DNA from: Chryseobacterium scophthalmum
GTDB taxonomy: Bacteria; Bacteroidota; Bacteroidia; Flavobacteriales; Weeksellaceae
Reading direction: 5' to 3'
Assembly (NCBI RefSeq): GCF_900143185.1
Contig: NZ_FSRQ01000001.1
Location: 930,001-994,000, forward strand
Length of the DNA: 64,000 nucleotides
Shown here: positions 16,192 through 24,428 of the stretch, in pieces
Layout of the letters: every line of letters begins with the position of its first letter
How positions within the stretch are numbered: the stretch's first letter is position 1
The notes under the pieces: model-generated
The model's database searches: none
Seen by the model: only the letters and a program-made list of their open reading frames with translations
Told to the model about the DNA's origin: nothing
Program-made: the position numbers and the translations under genes

Positions 16192-16806
16192 TTAGTGTTT
16201 TCTTAATGAATTTTTAATAACGGTCGTTAAAAAATCAATTGCGACAGAATTCTGTCTCATATTTGGAATAATTAAATCGGCTTCGTTTTTTGAAGGCTCA
16301 ATAAATTCCTGATGCATTGGCTTCAAGGTAGTCTGATAACGGTGTAAAACCTCGTTCAGATCTCTTCCTCTTTCCTGTGTATCTCTTTTGATCCTCCTGA
16401 TCAGTCTCTCATCTGAATCTGCGTGAACGAATACTTTTAAATCAAATTCTTTAAGCAATTCCTTATTGGTTAAAACCAGAATTCCTTCAACTACCAAAAC
16501 ATTTTTCGGCTCAACGGTTATATGATCCCCTGTTCTTCCGTGCGTTACAAAGCTATAAAGAGGTTGCTCGATTGTTTCGTTATTTTTCAAAGCTTTTACA
16601 TGTTTAATCAATAAATCAAAATCGATGGATTTCGGATGATCATAGTTTAAAGCTTCTCTTTCTGTAAGTGTAAGATTGTGATTATCATTATAATAATTAT
16701 CTTGAGAAAGAATATTCATTCCCTCAATATCAAGCTGTTGAATAATCTTATCAACAACGGTAGTTTTGCCCGATCCTGTACCTCCGGCAATTCCTATTAC
16801 AAGCAT
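16192..16806 (-). CDS. udk: Uridine kinase
   Basis: The 204-residue enzyme phosphorylates uridine and cytidine to UMP and CMP with ATP or GTP in pyrimidine salvage. The P-loop is GGTGSGKT at residues 8-15, followed by LSQDNYYND near residue 34 and NYDHPKSIDFDLL near residue 54, both typical of Udk. The length is normal. It heads a unit with the DivIC-like gene and mutA, and has a full TAnnTTTG box 26 bases upstream. Nucleosides from the NupG-like symporter elsewhere in the window could feed it. Confidence 0.95.
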   Translation of the reverse strand: MLVIGIAGGTGSGKTTVVDKIIQQLDIEGMNILSQDNYYNDNHNLTLTEREALNYDHPKSIDFDLLIKHVKALKNNETIEQPLYSFVTHGRTGDHITVEPKNVLVVEGILVLTNKELLKEFDLKVFVHADSDERLIRRIKRDTQERGRDLNEVLHRYQTTLKPMHQEFIEPSKNEADLIIPNMRQNSVAIDFLTTVIKNSLRKH

Positions 16807-16831
16807 TCTATTTATTTCTTTAGAGTTTTTA

Positions 16832-16839
16832 CAAAGATA
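16832..16839 (-). promoter_or_regulatory. -7 box of the udk operon
   Basis: On the minus strand the site reads TATCTTTG, a perfect TAnnTTTG match, with its 3' end 26 bases from the udk start codon. Confidence 0.6.
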
Positions 16840-16843
16840 GTAT

Positions 16844-16878
16844 TTATGATGGAAGTTTGAAGTCTGAAGCCGGATGTT
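16844..16878. repeat. Five-unit heptamer array upstream of udk
   Basis: The units are TTATGAT, GGAAGTT, TGAAGTC, TGAAGCC, GGATGTT. The words closely resemble the arrays at 46083 and 58977 (TGATGGAAG, GGATG). It overlaps the expected -33 region of the udk promoter. Confidence 0.65.
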
Positions 16879-16936
16879 TTTTTAGCTTGAAAAAAGATTG
16901 TATTCTTTGATAAATTAAATTTAAATTAAACAAAAA

Positions 16937-16958
16937 ACTCCGACATAAATGTCGGAGT
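16937..16958 (-). terminator. Terminator of clpS
   Basis: ACTCCGACAT / ATGTCGGAGT forms a perfect stem followed on the minus strand by six T residues. It starts 6 bases after the clpS stop codon. Confidence 0.9.
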
Positions 16959-16963
16959 CTGTA

Positions 16964-17269
16964 TTATACGATTTCGCTTGTTAAGCTTCTTGCAATTAAT
17001 TTTTCGTGCATCGGCTTCAAAATATCCATTGAGCCTGTTTTTACGGTGCATTTGCCTTTAAAATGAACCAACATGGTGCATTGCTCTGCCTGTATCGGAT
17101 CGTGTTTACAAATCTGAATCAATGCTTCAATTACATCGTCAAAAGTATGAATATCGTCGTTATGCAGAATCAGTTTGTACACTTCATCTGTATCATCCAA
17201 AACCAGAACTTCCTCTTCGTACTGTCGTTTTGGATCTTCATAATCTTTTATGCTGTTATAAAAAATCAT
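16964..17269 (-). CDS. clpS: ATP-dependent Clp protease adaptor ClpS
   Basis: The 101-residue protein delivers N-degron substrates to ClpAP-type proteases. The core LILHNDDIHTFDDVIEALIQ near residues 32-51 carries the conserved N-D-D and Thr of the N-degron pocket, followed by EQCTMLVHFKGKCTVKTG. The length is normal. It is 12 bases downstream of the CNNM-type gene and ends at a strong terminator, so the two form an operon. Confidence 0.93.
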   Translation of the reverse strand: MIFYNSIKDYEDPKRQYEEEVLVLDDTDEVYKLILHNDDIHTFDDVIEALIQICKHDPIQAEQCTMLVHFKGKCTVKTGSMDILKPMHEKLIARSLTSEIV

Positions 17270-17281
17270 TATTTATGTATT

Positions 17282-18637
17282 TTAAACGTCTAATTTATCT
17301 AAAATATCGTCTACTATATTCGGTTCAATATATACCAATTCAACCATTTCGACGCTCTTATTGTTCATTTTCAAGATTTTGAAATGATAATTTTCCAAAT
17401 CAAATTCCTGATTTTCTTCCGGAATATCTTCCAAAGCATGCAAAATAAATCCGGCTAATGTATTGTACTCGCTTTCTTCAGAAACAGTCAATTTTTTAGG
17501 CAAAGATTCGTTGATTTCATCCAATGGCTGAGTTGCTTTTACCCAATAGGTATTTTCAGCAATTTTATCAACCAATTTTTCTTCATCATCCTCTTCATCC
17601 TGAATTTCACCCACCAATTCTTCCAAAATATCTTCTAAGGTAATAATTCCTTCAGTTCCACCAAATTCATCAATTACAATAGCTAAATGTCGTTTTTTCT
17701 GTTGAAAAAGTTTTAATAAATCTGAAATTTTCTTACTTCCAACGACAAAGAAAGCTTCTCCCATAAGACTTTTTAAATCGTCATGATTAAGGTTTCCTTT
17801 TCTTTTAACGAATTCTCTGATAATTTCTTTTGTATAAAATACCCCAATAATATTGTCGATAGAGTTTTCATACACCGGAATTCTGGAATATCCGCTTTCG
17901 ATAATCTTATCAATAATTACATTCAGATCATCTGAAAAGTCAATAGAAAGGATATTTTGTCTCGGAACCATGATTTGTTTTGCAGAATGATCGGTAAAAT
18001 CAAATGCATTTTTTATGATCTCGTAGTTTTCTTCCTCAATTTCTCCGCTATCGGCAGATTGCTTTACCAAAAGCTGAAGTTCTTCAGTTGAGTGAATTTC
18101 CTGTTCTGAAGCGGGATGAATTTTGATTAATCTTAAAACCCCGTTAGACATTAAGTTCATCAACCAGATAAATGGTTTGAAAACTGTGTAAAAAACTCTC
18201 AAAGGAACCGCAGTTGCCATTGTAGTAGCTTCTGCTTTTCTGATCGCAATCGATTTTGGAATTAATTCACCAAAAACAATGTGCATTACTGTAATAATCA
18301 GAAAGCTTAAAACCAAAGAAACTGTTGTAACAGTAGATTCAGCAAGATTTATATTTAAAGAATGAAATACATTATCAATAACGTGGTGCATCGCACTTTC
18401 GCCCACCCAACCTAAAGCAAGAGATGCTAAAGTAATACCAAGCTGTGTTGCAGAAAGATACTCATCAAGATGTTTGATAATATGCTCTGCCTGTTTTGCC
18501 ATAGAATCGCCATCGGCAGCTTTAAGCTGAATTTGAGAGTAACGAACTTTAACAATTGAAAATTCTGCGGCTACGAAAAAGCCATTAAGCAATACAAGAA
18601 ACAAGGCTAGCAAAAGCCTGACTATGTCAGAATCCAT
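17282..18637 (-). CDS. CNNM/CorC-type membrane protein with CBS pair
   Basis: The 451-residue protein has the DUF21/CNNM transmembrane domain (about residues 1-190, three to four helices, with FFVAAEFSIVKVR in the first), two CBS domains (about 205-330, starting MVPRQNILSIDFSDDLN) and a C-terminal CorC/HlyC domain (about 360-445). Proteins of this plan are often called hemolysins but are now linked to magnesium or cobalt efflux. GldE, a gliding protein of flavobacteria, has a similar plan, but I have no evidence for that identity here. It leads an operon with clpS and has a good promoter. Confidence 0.85.
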   Translation of the reverse strand: MDSDIVRLLLALFLVLLNGFFVAAEFSIVKVRYSQIQLKAADGDSMAKQAEHIIKHLDEYLSATQLGITLASLALGWVGESAMHHVIDNVFHSLNINLAESTVTTVSLVLSFLIITVMHIVFGELIPKSIAIRKAEATTMATAVPLRVFYTVFKPFIWLMNLMSNGVLRLIKIHPASEQEIHSTEELQLLVKQSADSGEIEEENYEIIKNAFDFTDHSAKQIMVPRQNILSIDFSDDLNVIIDKIIESGYSRIPVYENSIDNIIGVFYTKEIIREFVKRKGNLNHDDLKSLMGEAFFVVGSKKISDLLKLFQQKKRHLAIVIDEFGGTEGIITLEDILEELVGEIQDEEDDEEKLVDKIAENTYWVKATQPLDEINESLPKKLTVSEESEYNTLAGFILHALEDIPEENQEFDLENYHFKILKMNNKSVEMVELVYIEPNIVDDILDKLDV

Positions 18638-18659
18638 TTAGAAATTATAATTATTTATG

Positions 18660-18667
18660 CAAAGATA
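18660..18667 (-). promoter_or_regulatory. -7 box of the CNNM-clpS operon
   Basis: The minus strand reads TATCTTTG, a perfect TAnnTTTG match, 23 bases before the start codon at 18637. Confidence 0.6.
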
Positions 18668-18690
18668 TACAAAATAATAATAACAAAAAA

Positions 18691-18711
18691 AGCACCGAAG
18701 GTATCGGTGCT
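18691..18711 (-). terminator. Terminator of the atp operon
   Basis: AGCACCGA / TCGGTGCT is a perfect 8-bp stem with a 5-base loop, followed on the minus strand by seven T residues. It lies 23 bases after the atpG stop codon. Confidence 0.9.
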
Positions 18712-18733
18712 TTCATATTTTTTGAATATTTTA

Positions 18734-19603
18734 TTACGAGTTTTTCAAAGCTTCTGCTCCTGAAACAATTTCTAGGATCTCGTTGGTAATTGCAGCCTGT
18801 CTTGCTTTGTTATAGAAAATCTTAAGATCATTTCTAAGGGCTTCAGCATTATCTGTTGCTTTGTGCATTGCCGTCATTCTCGCACCGTGTTCTGAAGCTA
18901 CAGAATCTAAAACAGCTTTGAAAACCTGAGTTTTAATAGATTTAGGAATCAAATTATCCAAAATCTCATTTCTATTAGGTTCAAAGATATAATCAGTTTC
19001 TGTTTGTCCTTCTTCTTTCTCAGTTTCAACCATTGAGATCGGAAGAACTTGCTCTGTGATCACTTCCTGAGTTGCAGCGTTGATAAATTTATTGTAAACA
19101 ACATAAACTTCATCAAATTTACCTTCAATAAAACTTGTCATTACACTTTCAGTAATGTTTGCTACTTTATCGAAAGTAAGATTATCAAAAATTGCACTTT
19201 CATTTGAAAACACCGAACGGTTTTTTCTTACAGCATCATAAACTTTTTTACCAATAGTAAGAATTTCAATTTCGTACTGAGCGTTGTTCTGAAACTGGTG
19301 GTTTAATTCTTTTACAACAGATGAGTTGAAAGCACCTGCCAAACCTCTGTTTGAAGTTACAGCAATAAATAGTACTTTTTTTACTTCTCTTTTCTGAGCG
19401 TAAACAGAAACCTGATCAGGATCTGAACTAGAATTTACATTCTGAATGATCTCCTGAAGTTTTTCAGAATAAGGTCTCAACATTACGATGGCATCTTGTG
19501 CTTTTTTTAGTTTCGCTGCCGAAACCATTTTCATAGCACGTGTAATTTGCATCGTAGATGAAATTGAAGTGATCCTTCCTCGTATTTCTTTTAAGTTTGC
19601 CAT
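18734..19603 (-). CDS. atpG: ATP synthase gamma subunit
   Basis: The 289-residue protein is the central stalk of F1. It starts MANLKEIRGRITSISSTMQI and ends MHKATDNAEALRNDLKIFYN...ITNEILEIVSGAEAL, the paired N- and C-terminal coiled-coil helices that rotate inside the alpha3beta3 ring. It is the last gene of the operon and is separated from atpA by 84 bases that are almost entirely a heptamer-repeat hairpin, in contrast with the tight spacing of the upstream genes. Confidence 0.97.
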   Translation of the reverse strand: MANLKEIRGRITSISSTMQITRAMKMVSAAKLKKAQDAIVMLRPYSEKLQEIIQNVNSSSDPDQVSVYAQKREVKKVLFIAVTSNRGLAGAFNSSVVKELNHQFQNNAQYEIEILTIGKKVYDAVRKNRSVFSNESAIFDNLTFDKVANITESVMTSFIEGKFDEVYVVYNKFINAATQEVITEQVLPISMVETEKEEGQTETDYIFEPNRNEILDNLIPKSIKTQVFKAVLDSVASEHGARMTAMHKATDNAEALRNDLKIFYNKARQAAITNEILEIVSGAEALKNS

Positions 19604-19609
19604 ATTGGG

Positions 19610-19685
19610 TTAGTTGTTGGTTGTCGGTTGTTGGTTGCTAGTTTTAGAAAATTCTGTCAACTATCAACCAAAAACCATCAACTAA
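19610..19685. repeat. Heptamer-repeat hairpin between atpA and atpG
   Basis: The left arm is TTAGTTG, TTGGTTG, TCGGTTG, TTGGTTG, CTAGTTT (19610-19644). The right arm is CAACTAT, CAACCAA, AAACCAT, CAACTAA (19658-19685), the complement of the left with one unit fewer. The arms would form a hairpin of about 26 bp in RNA or single-stranded DNA. It fills the spacer inside the ATP synthase operon. Confidence 0.85.
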
Positions 19686-19687
19686 TT

Positions 19688-21265
19688 TTAGTTATATTTT
19701 GAAGCTAAATCTGTAGCAACTTGCTTAAGAACACCTGTAATATCGTTATCGATTTTTCCAGCTTTAAGGGCAGCCATAGTTTCAGGGTGCTTAGATCTTA
19801 AAAACTCGATGTATTCGATTTGGAATTCTTTTACTTTCTTGATAGGAACGTTTCTCATTAAGTTCTCTGTACCTGCATAGATCATAGCAACTTGGCTATC
19901 TACAGGAAGTGGAGAGTTAACCGGCTGCTTCAACAACTCTACGTTTCTTTCTCCTTTAGAGATAACTGCTAAAGTAGAAGCATCAAGATCAGAACCGAAT
20001 TTAGCAAACGCTTCCAATTCTTTATATTGAGCCTGGTCTAATTTAAGAGTTCCAGAAACTTTTTTCATTGATTTAATCTGAGCATTACCTCCAACACGAG
20101 ATACAGAAATACCTACGTTGATTGCTGGACGAACCCCTGAGTTGAACAAGTCAGACTCCAAGAAAATCTGTCCGTCAGTAATAGAGATTACGTTCGTTGG
20201 AATATACGCAGAAACGTCACCCGCCTGAGTTTCGATAATTGGAAGTGCAGTTAATGAACCACCACCTTTTACTAAAGGTCTTAGAGATTCAGGTAAATCA
20301 TTCATTTGGCTTGCAATAGTATCATCAGCGATTACTTTTGCCGCTCTTTCCAATAATCTTGAGTGAAGATAGAAAACGTCTCCAGGATAAGCCTCACGTC
20401 CCGGTGGTCTTCTCAATAGTAGAGAAAGCTCACGGTAAGCTACCGCTTGTTTAGATAAATCATCATAAATGATCAAAGCCGGTCTACCAGTATCTCTGAA
20501 GAATTCACCGATAGATGCACCTGCCATTGCAGAGTAAACCTGCATTGGAACCGGATCTGAAGCATTAGCTGCAACAATTACTGTATAAGCTAAAGCACCT
20601 TTATCTGATAAAGTTTTTACAATCTGAGCTACTGTAGAAGCTTTTTGTCCGATTGCAACATATATACAATATACAGGATTTCCTGCATCAAAAAATTCTT
20701 TTTGGTTGATGATTGTATCAATAGCAACAGTAGTTTTACCTGTCTGTCTGTCACCAATGATAAGCTCTCTCTGACCTCTTCCTACAGGGATCATAGAGTC
20801 GATCGCAACAATACCTGTTTGTAAAGGCTCAGTTACAGGCTGTCTGTAGATAACACCCGGAGCTTTTCTTTCTAATGGCATTTCGTATAGATCTCCTGTG
20901 ATAGGACCTTTACCATCGATTGGGTTACCTAAAGTATCAACTACTCTACCTAACATTCCTTCTCCTACTTTGATAGAAGAAATTCTGTTTGTTCTTTTTA
21001 CTGTGTCTCCTTCTCTTACCAATTTACTTTCCCCTAAAAGAGCAACACCTACGTTGTCTTCTTCAAGGTTTAGTACGATACCTTCTACATCGCTAGCAAA
21101 TTTCACCAACTCACCGTATTGTACATTTTCTAACCCGTAAACACGAGCAATACCATCACCGATGGTAAGAACTGTACCTACTTCCTCAACATTAGATTGA
21201 GTATCGAAGTTGGCCAATTGCTGTTTTAAGATCGCAGATACTTCTGCTGGATTTATTTCTGCCAT
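19688..21265 (-). CDS. atpA: ATP synthase alpha subunit
   Basis: The 525-residue F1 alpha subunit has the P-loop GDRQTGKT at residues 171-178, the [20 protein letters not shown] stretch near residue 290 and the arginine-finger region [16 protein letters not shown] near 388-403. It binds noncatalytic nucleotide and contributes to the catalytic site of beta. Its gene starts 18 bases after atpH. The beta and epsilon genes are not in this operon, which is the usual Bacteroidota arrangement. Confidence 0.98.
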   Translation of the reverse strand: MAEINPAEVSAILKQQLANFDTQSNVEEVGTVLTIGDGIARVYGLENVQYGELVKFASDVEGIVLNLEEDNVGVALLGESKLVREGDTVKRTNRISSIKVGEGMLGRVVDTLGNPIDGKGPITGDLYEMPLERKAPGVIYRQPVTEPLQTGIVAIDSMIPVGRGQRELIIGDRQTGKTTVAIDTIINQKEFFDAGNPVYCIYVAIGQKASTVAQIVKTLSDKGALAYTVIVAANASDPVPMQVYSAMAGASIGEFFRDTGRPALIIYDDLSKQAVAYRELSLLLRRPPGREAYPGDVFYLHSRLLERAAKVIADDTIASQMNDLPESLRPLVKGGGSLTALPIIETQAGDVSAYIPTNVISITDGQIFLESDLFNSGVRPAINVGISVSRVGGNAQIKSMKKVSGTLKLDQAQYKELEAFAKFGSDLDASTLAVISKGERNVELLKQPVNSPLPVDSQVAMIYAGTENLMRNVPIKKVKEFQIEYIEFLRSKHPETMAALKAGKIDNDITGVLKQVATDLASKYN

Positions 21266-21283
21266 TGTATGGTTGTTTTTTTC

Positions 21284-21823
21284 TTAATTTAACTGAAAGT
21301 CTTTTTTAATCTTATTCAATTTTGATTTCACAGAAGCATCAACTTGCTGATCTCCTACTCTTAAAATGTAACCTCCTAAGATTTCTGGTTTTACATTTAC
21401 CTCAACATCTGCATTATTACTTGCATTTACCAAAGAAGTAGATTTTAAAATCTGATCGATATTTTCCTGAGAAAGTGGTGTTGCGGTAGTAATCGTAACT
21501 CTTTGAACTCCTTTAATATCTTCAACTTTATTGATATACTGCTGTGCAATATTTTTAATTTGGTTTTCTCTTCCGTTTTTGATGATAAGTTTAATTAAAT
21601 TCTGAGCTACAGGCGAAAAGCTTTTAAAAATTTCGTTGGCAATCTCAGTTTTCTTATTAGCATCAATGTAAGGTGTAAGGAAAAATTTGTTCAAATCTTT
21701 AGATTCAGACATCAGCTTCACTACATCTTTCATTTCAGAAAAAACCGCTTCAGTTTGCCCAGATTCGTTTGTGAATTCCAGTAAACCTTGTGCGTATCTT
21801 TTAGCTACTTTAGATGTAAGCAT
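21284..21823 (-). CDS. atpH: ATP synthase delta subunit
   Basis: The 179-residue protein begins TSKVAKRYAQGLLEFTNESG, the conserved start of delta/OSCP, and ends GGYILRVGDQQVDASVKSKL, the conserved C-terminal segment. Delta joins the peripheral stalk to the top of F1. It starts 2 bases after the atpF stop codon, so translation is probably coupled. Confidence 0.95.
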   Translation of the reverse strand: MLTSKVAKRYAQGLLEFTNESGQTEAVFSEMKDVVKLMSESKDLNKFFLTPYIDANKKTEIANEIFKSFSPVAQNLIKLIIKNGRENQIKNIAQQYINKVEDIKGVQRVTITTATPLSQENIDQILKSTSLVNASNNADVEVNVKPEILGGYILRVGDQQVDASVKSKLNKIKKDFQLN

Positions 21824-21825
21824 TC

Positions 21826-22320
21826 TTAGTTAAGATTTGATTTGTTTAAATAATTCTGAACCAACTCATTTTGAGCTTCGCTGTTTTCAAGCTTTTGCTT
21901 TAAGATAGATTCTGCGATATTTACAGACAAAATACCGATTTGAGATTTGATGTCTGCCATTGCAGCATTTTTCTCTTCGTTGATTGTTTGTCTTGCAGCT
22001 TCGATCAATTTATCTCCTTCAGACTTAGCTGCATCTTTAGCTTCAGCTACAATTCTGTCTTTAATTTCTCTAGCTTCTTTCAACATAGCATCTCTTTCGA
22101 TTTTAGCCTCACGCATAATTCTTTCGTTATCCGCTTTAAGAGTTTCCATCTCTTTTTTAGCCAATTTAGCCTGGTTAAGAGCATCCTGAATATTGTCTTC
22201 TCTTTCTTTCACAGCACTAAGAATAGGCTTCCAAGCAAAAGCTTTAAGAAGAACTACCAATAATAAAAATACTACTGCTGTCCAGAATATGTTACCAATT
22301 GAAGGAGTTAATAAATCCAT
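21826..22320 (-). CDS. atpF: ATP synthase b subunit
   Basis: The 164-residue protein has one N-terminal transmembrane helix (NIFWTAVVFLLLVVLLKAF, about residues 9-27) followed by a long charged coiled coil, the peripheral stalk. Only one b-type gene is present, so the stalk is probably a b homodimer. It lies 93 bases after atpE. Confidence 0.96.
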   Translation of the reverse strand: MDLLTPSIGNIFWTAVVFLLLVVLLKAFAWKPILSAVKEREDNIQDALNQAKLAKKEMETLKADNERIMREAKIERDAMLKEAREIKDRIVAEAKDAAKSEGDKLIEAARQTINEEKNAAMADIKSQIGILSVNIAESILKQKLENSEAQNELVQNYLNKSNLN

Positions 22321-22413
22321 TTTATATCAATTATTATTTTTAATTTGTTTTTTAACTTTTTTAAAAGGATTCCACAAACCAACCGTTTGTAGAATCCTGT
22401 TTGTTTACTATTC

Positions 22414-22638
<225 letters not shown>

Positions 22639-22658
22639 TTATTTTTTTTTAATTCTAA

Positions 22659-23735
22659 TTAGTGATCGTGGTGAGGCTCTTCTACAGCCGACCCGATAAA
22701 TAATGCTGTCAACATTGTAAAGATATAAGCCTGTAAAGCCGCTACCAATACTTCCAATACATAGATAAATAATGCTAAACCTAATGATACCGGAGTAATG
22801 AAGTAAGTTTTCATGATAAAAATCAAAGAAATCAAACTCATGATAATGATGTGTCCTGCAGTCATGTTCGCAAAAAGACGAATCATCAATGCAAAAGGTT
22901 TAGTAATAATTCCTAATAATTCTACAGGAATAAGGATAATATAGATTAAAATTTTCCCTCCGAATGGCATATTTTTTCCTAAAGGATCTAACATGTGCAT
23001 CCAATATGTTTTTCTACCGCTTAAGTTTACAATTAATAAAGTAAATACTGAAAGAACCATTGTAAATGCAATGTTACCCGTTGTATTTGCAGCTCCCGGA
23101 AGCAAACCTAAAATATTAAGAAGCCAGATGAACAAAAATAAAGTAACCAAATAAGGCACATATTTTCTATATCTTACAGATCCGATGTTTTGTAAAGCAA
23201 TATCATCTCTTACAAAAACTACAAGAGGCTCGATGAATTTTGCAATTCCTGAAGGAACCTGAGATTTTTTATAACTTGCTGCCGAAGCAAAACCGATGAT
23301 TAATAAAATAATAGCAGCCAACATCATTTGAGCAACTACTTTAGTGATAGAAAAATCTAAAGGCTCATTGTTTGTTGGATGCCCGTCGTGCATATTCAAA
23401 GTTCCGTTAGCATCTGTCGAATAAATTTTGTTGTGGTGTACTTTGTAGAAATTACCATCTACTTCAGCAACTTTTTCTTCTTCATGTCCGAATTTTTCAG
23501 AGCTGAAAACTTTCAAACCATTATCCCAAAGAATTACAGGTAAAGAAATTCCTACAGAATTATGGCCTTCACCCCAAAGATGCCAATTGTGTGCATCCGC
23601 AATATGGTGCATAATAAATGGAACCGGATTGTATACTTCATCCTTTGCAGCTTCCGCAGTACCTTCATGTGTTTCTGCAAAAGAGAAGCAGAAGACAAAA
23701 AGATAAAGGGCGATTAACAGTTTTTTAAAACTCAT
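22659..23735 (-). CDS. atpB: ATP synthase a subunit with long N-terminal extension
   Basis: The 358-residue protein is about 100 residues longer than the E. coli a subunit. The extra N-terminus has a signal peptide (KLLIALYLFVFCFSFA) and a His-rich periplasmic stretch (HHIADAHNWHLWGEGHNS, then KVHHNKIYSTDANGT), a form found in Bacteroidota. The core has several membrane helices, with the proton-channel Arg in FALMIRLFANMTAGHII near residue 285. The C-terminus is also His-rich (EEPHHDH). It is the first gene of the operon and has a TAnnTTTG box 28 bases upstream. Confidence 0.95.
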   Translation of the reverse strand: MSFKKLLIALYLFVFCFSFAETHEGTAEAAKDEVYNPVPFIMHHIADAHNWHLWGEGHNSVGISLPVILWDNGLKVFSSEKFGHEEEKVAEVDGNFYKVHHNKIYSTDANGTLNMHDGHPTNNEPLDFSITKVVAQMMLAAIILLIIGFASAASYKKSQVPSGIAKFIEPLVVFVRDDIALQNIGSVRYRKYVPYLVTLFLFIWLLNILGLLPGAANTTGNIAFTMVLSVFTLLIVNLSGRKTYWMHMLDPLGKNMPFGGKILIYIILIPVELLGIITKPFALMIRLFANMTAGHIIIMSLISLIFIMKTYFITPVSLGLALFIYVLEVLVAALQAYIFTMLTALFIGSAVEEPHHDH

Positions 23736-23763
23736 GACTAGACTTTTATTTCTAAAATTTTTG

Positions 23764-23771
23764 CAAAAATA
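23764..23771 (-). promoter_or_regulatory. -7 box of the atp operon
   Basis: The minus strand reads TATTTTTG, a TAnnTTTG match, 29 bases before the atpB start codon. Confidence 0.55.
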
Positions 23772-23821
23772 TAAATTTTTATTCGATTTTTAGCAATTCT
23801 TCAATTTTATATTACATGATA

Positions 23822-24190
23822 TTAGTCTTGTTTTTTAACTAATTTTAAAACAAAAACTACTTCTATCAGTAGGTAAATCCAGTAAATAACGAAGTAAGGT
23901 ATAATATTCAGCTCAAAATCTTTCTGAAACACAGCAATATAGCCGATTGCGAAAATTTTAAAAACCACAAACCCAAGAAAAATAAAGCCTATGATATTCT
24001 TTTTTTCTAAGGCAAAAACCACTAAAATCGTTACTAAACTAATTAACGTAATAAAAAATATAAGAATATGGATTTTATAATTGAGCACCACTACATTATT
24101 TTCTGCCAATTGCCACTGTGCAATAAATAATAATGCCGACAAGAGTAAAAAAAATCCTAATCCTTTTAAGACAACTAAAAACTTTTCCAT
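23822..24190 (-). CDS. Four-helix membrane protein upstream of atpB
   Basis: The 122-residue product has four hydrophobic helices and ends VFVLKLVKKQD. Its place immediately before atpB is that of AtpI or a functionally similar small membrane protein of flavobacterial ATP synthase loci, but I see no AtpI sequence motif, so the link is positional. An in-frame ATG six codons further upstream (24208) exists, but a TAnnTTTG box lies between the two, which favours the start at 24190. The gap to atpB is 86 bases and contains a second promoter. Confidence 0.7.
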   Translation of the reverse strand: MEKFLVVLKGLGFFLLLSALLFIAQWQLAENNVVVLNYKIHILIFFITLISLVTILVVFALEKKNIIGFIFLGFVVFKIFAIGYIAVFQKDFELNIIPYFVIYWIYLLIEVVFVLKLVKKQD

Positions 24191-24196
24191 TGGTTG

Positions 24197-24204
24197 CAAA
24201 ACTA
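24197..24204 (-). promoter_or_regulatory. -7 box, possibly giving a leaderless transcript
   Basis: The minus strand reads TAGTTTTG. Its 3' end is 6 bases from the ATG at 24190, so the mRNA would start next to the initiation codon. If used, it rules out the longer reading frame. Confidence 0.4.
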
Positions 24205-24398
24205 CCAAAATTTATCAATATCATTTAAACAATATAAAATGACATTTCGCAGATTGTTGATCGCTGAATTTTATTTTAAAATAACTAAAACAATAAGTCA
24301 TAAAAATTCATTATTAACTACGCGTTTTAATCATTTCTCTTGATAATTATAAAAAACTCATCAATAAATTAAAATTTAAAATTGACTGAGATTTGCTT

Positions 24399-24406
24399 TA
24401 TCTTTG
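24399..24406 (+). promoter_or_regulatory. -7 box of the exported 609-residue protein gene
   Basis: TATCTTTG is a perfect TAnnTTTG match 22 bases before the start codon at 24429. Confidence 0.55.
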
Positions 24407-24428
24407 AGAGAGAACCCCCTATTCTATC

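Noticed and set aside
17282..18637. Gliding motility gene gldE
   Set aside because: The domain plan is shared with general CNNM/CorC proteins, and the linked gene is clpS rather than a gliding gene.
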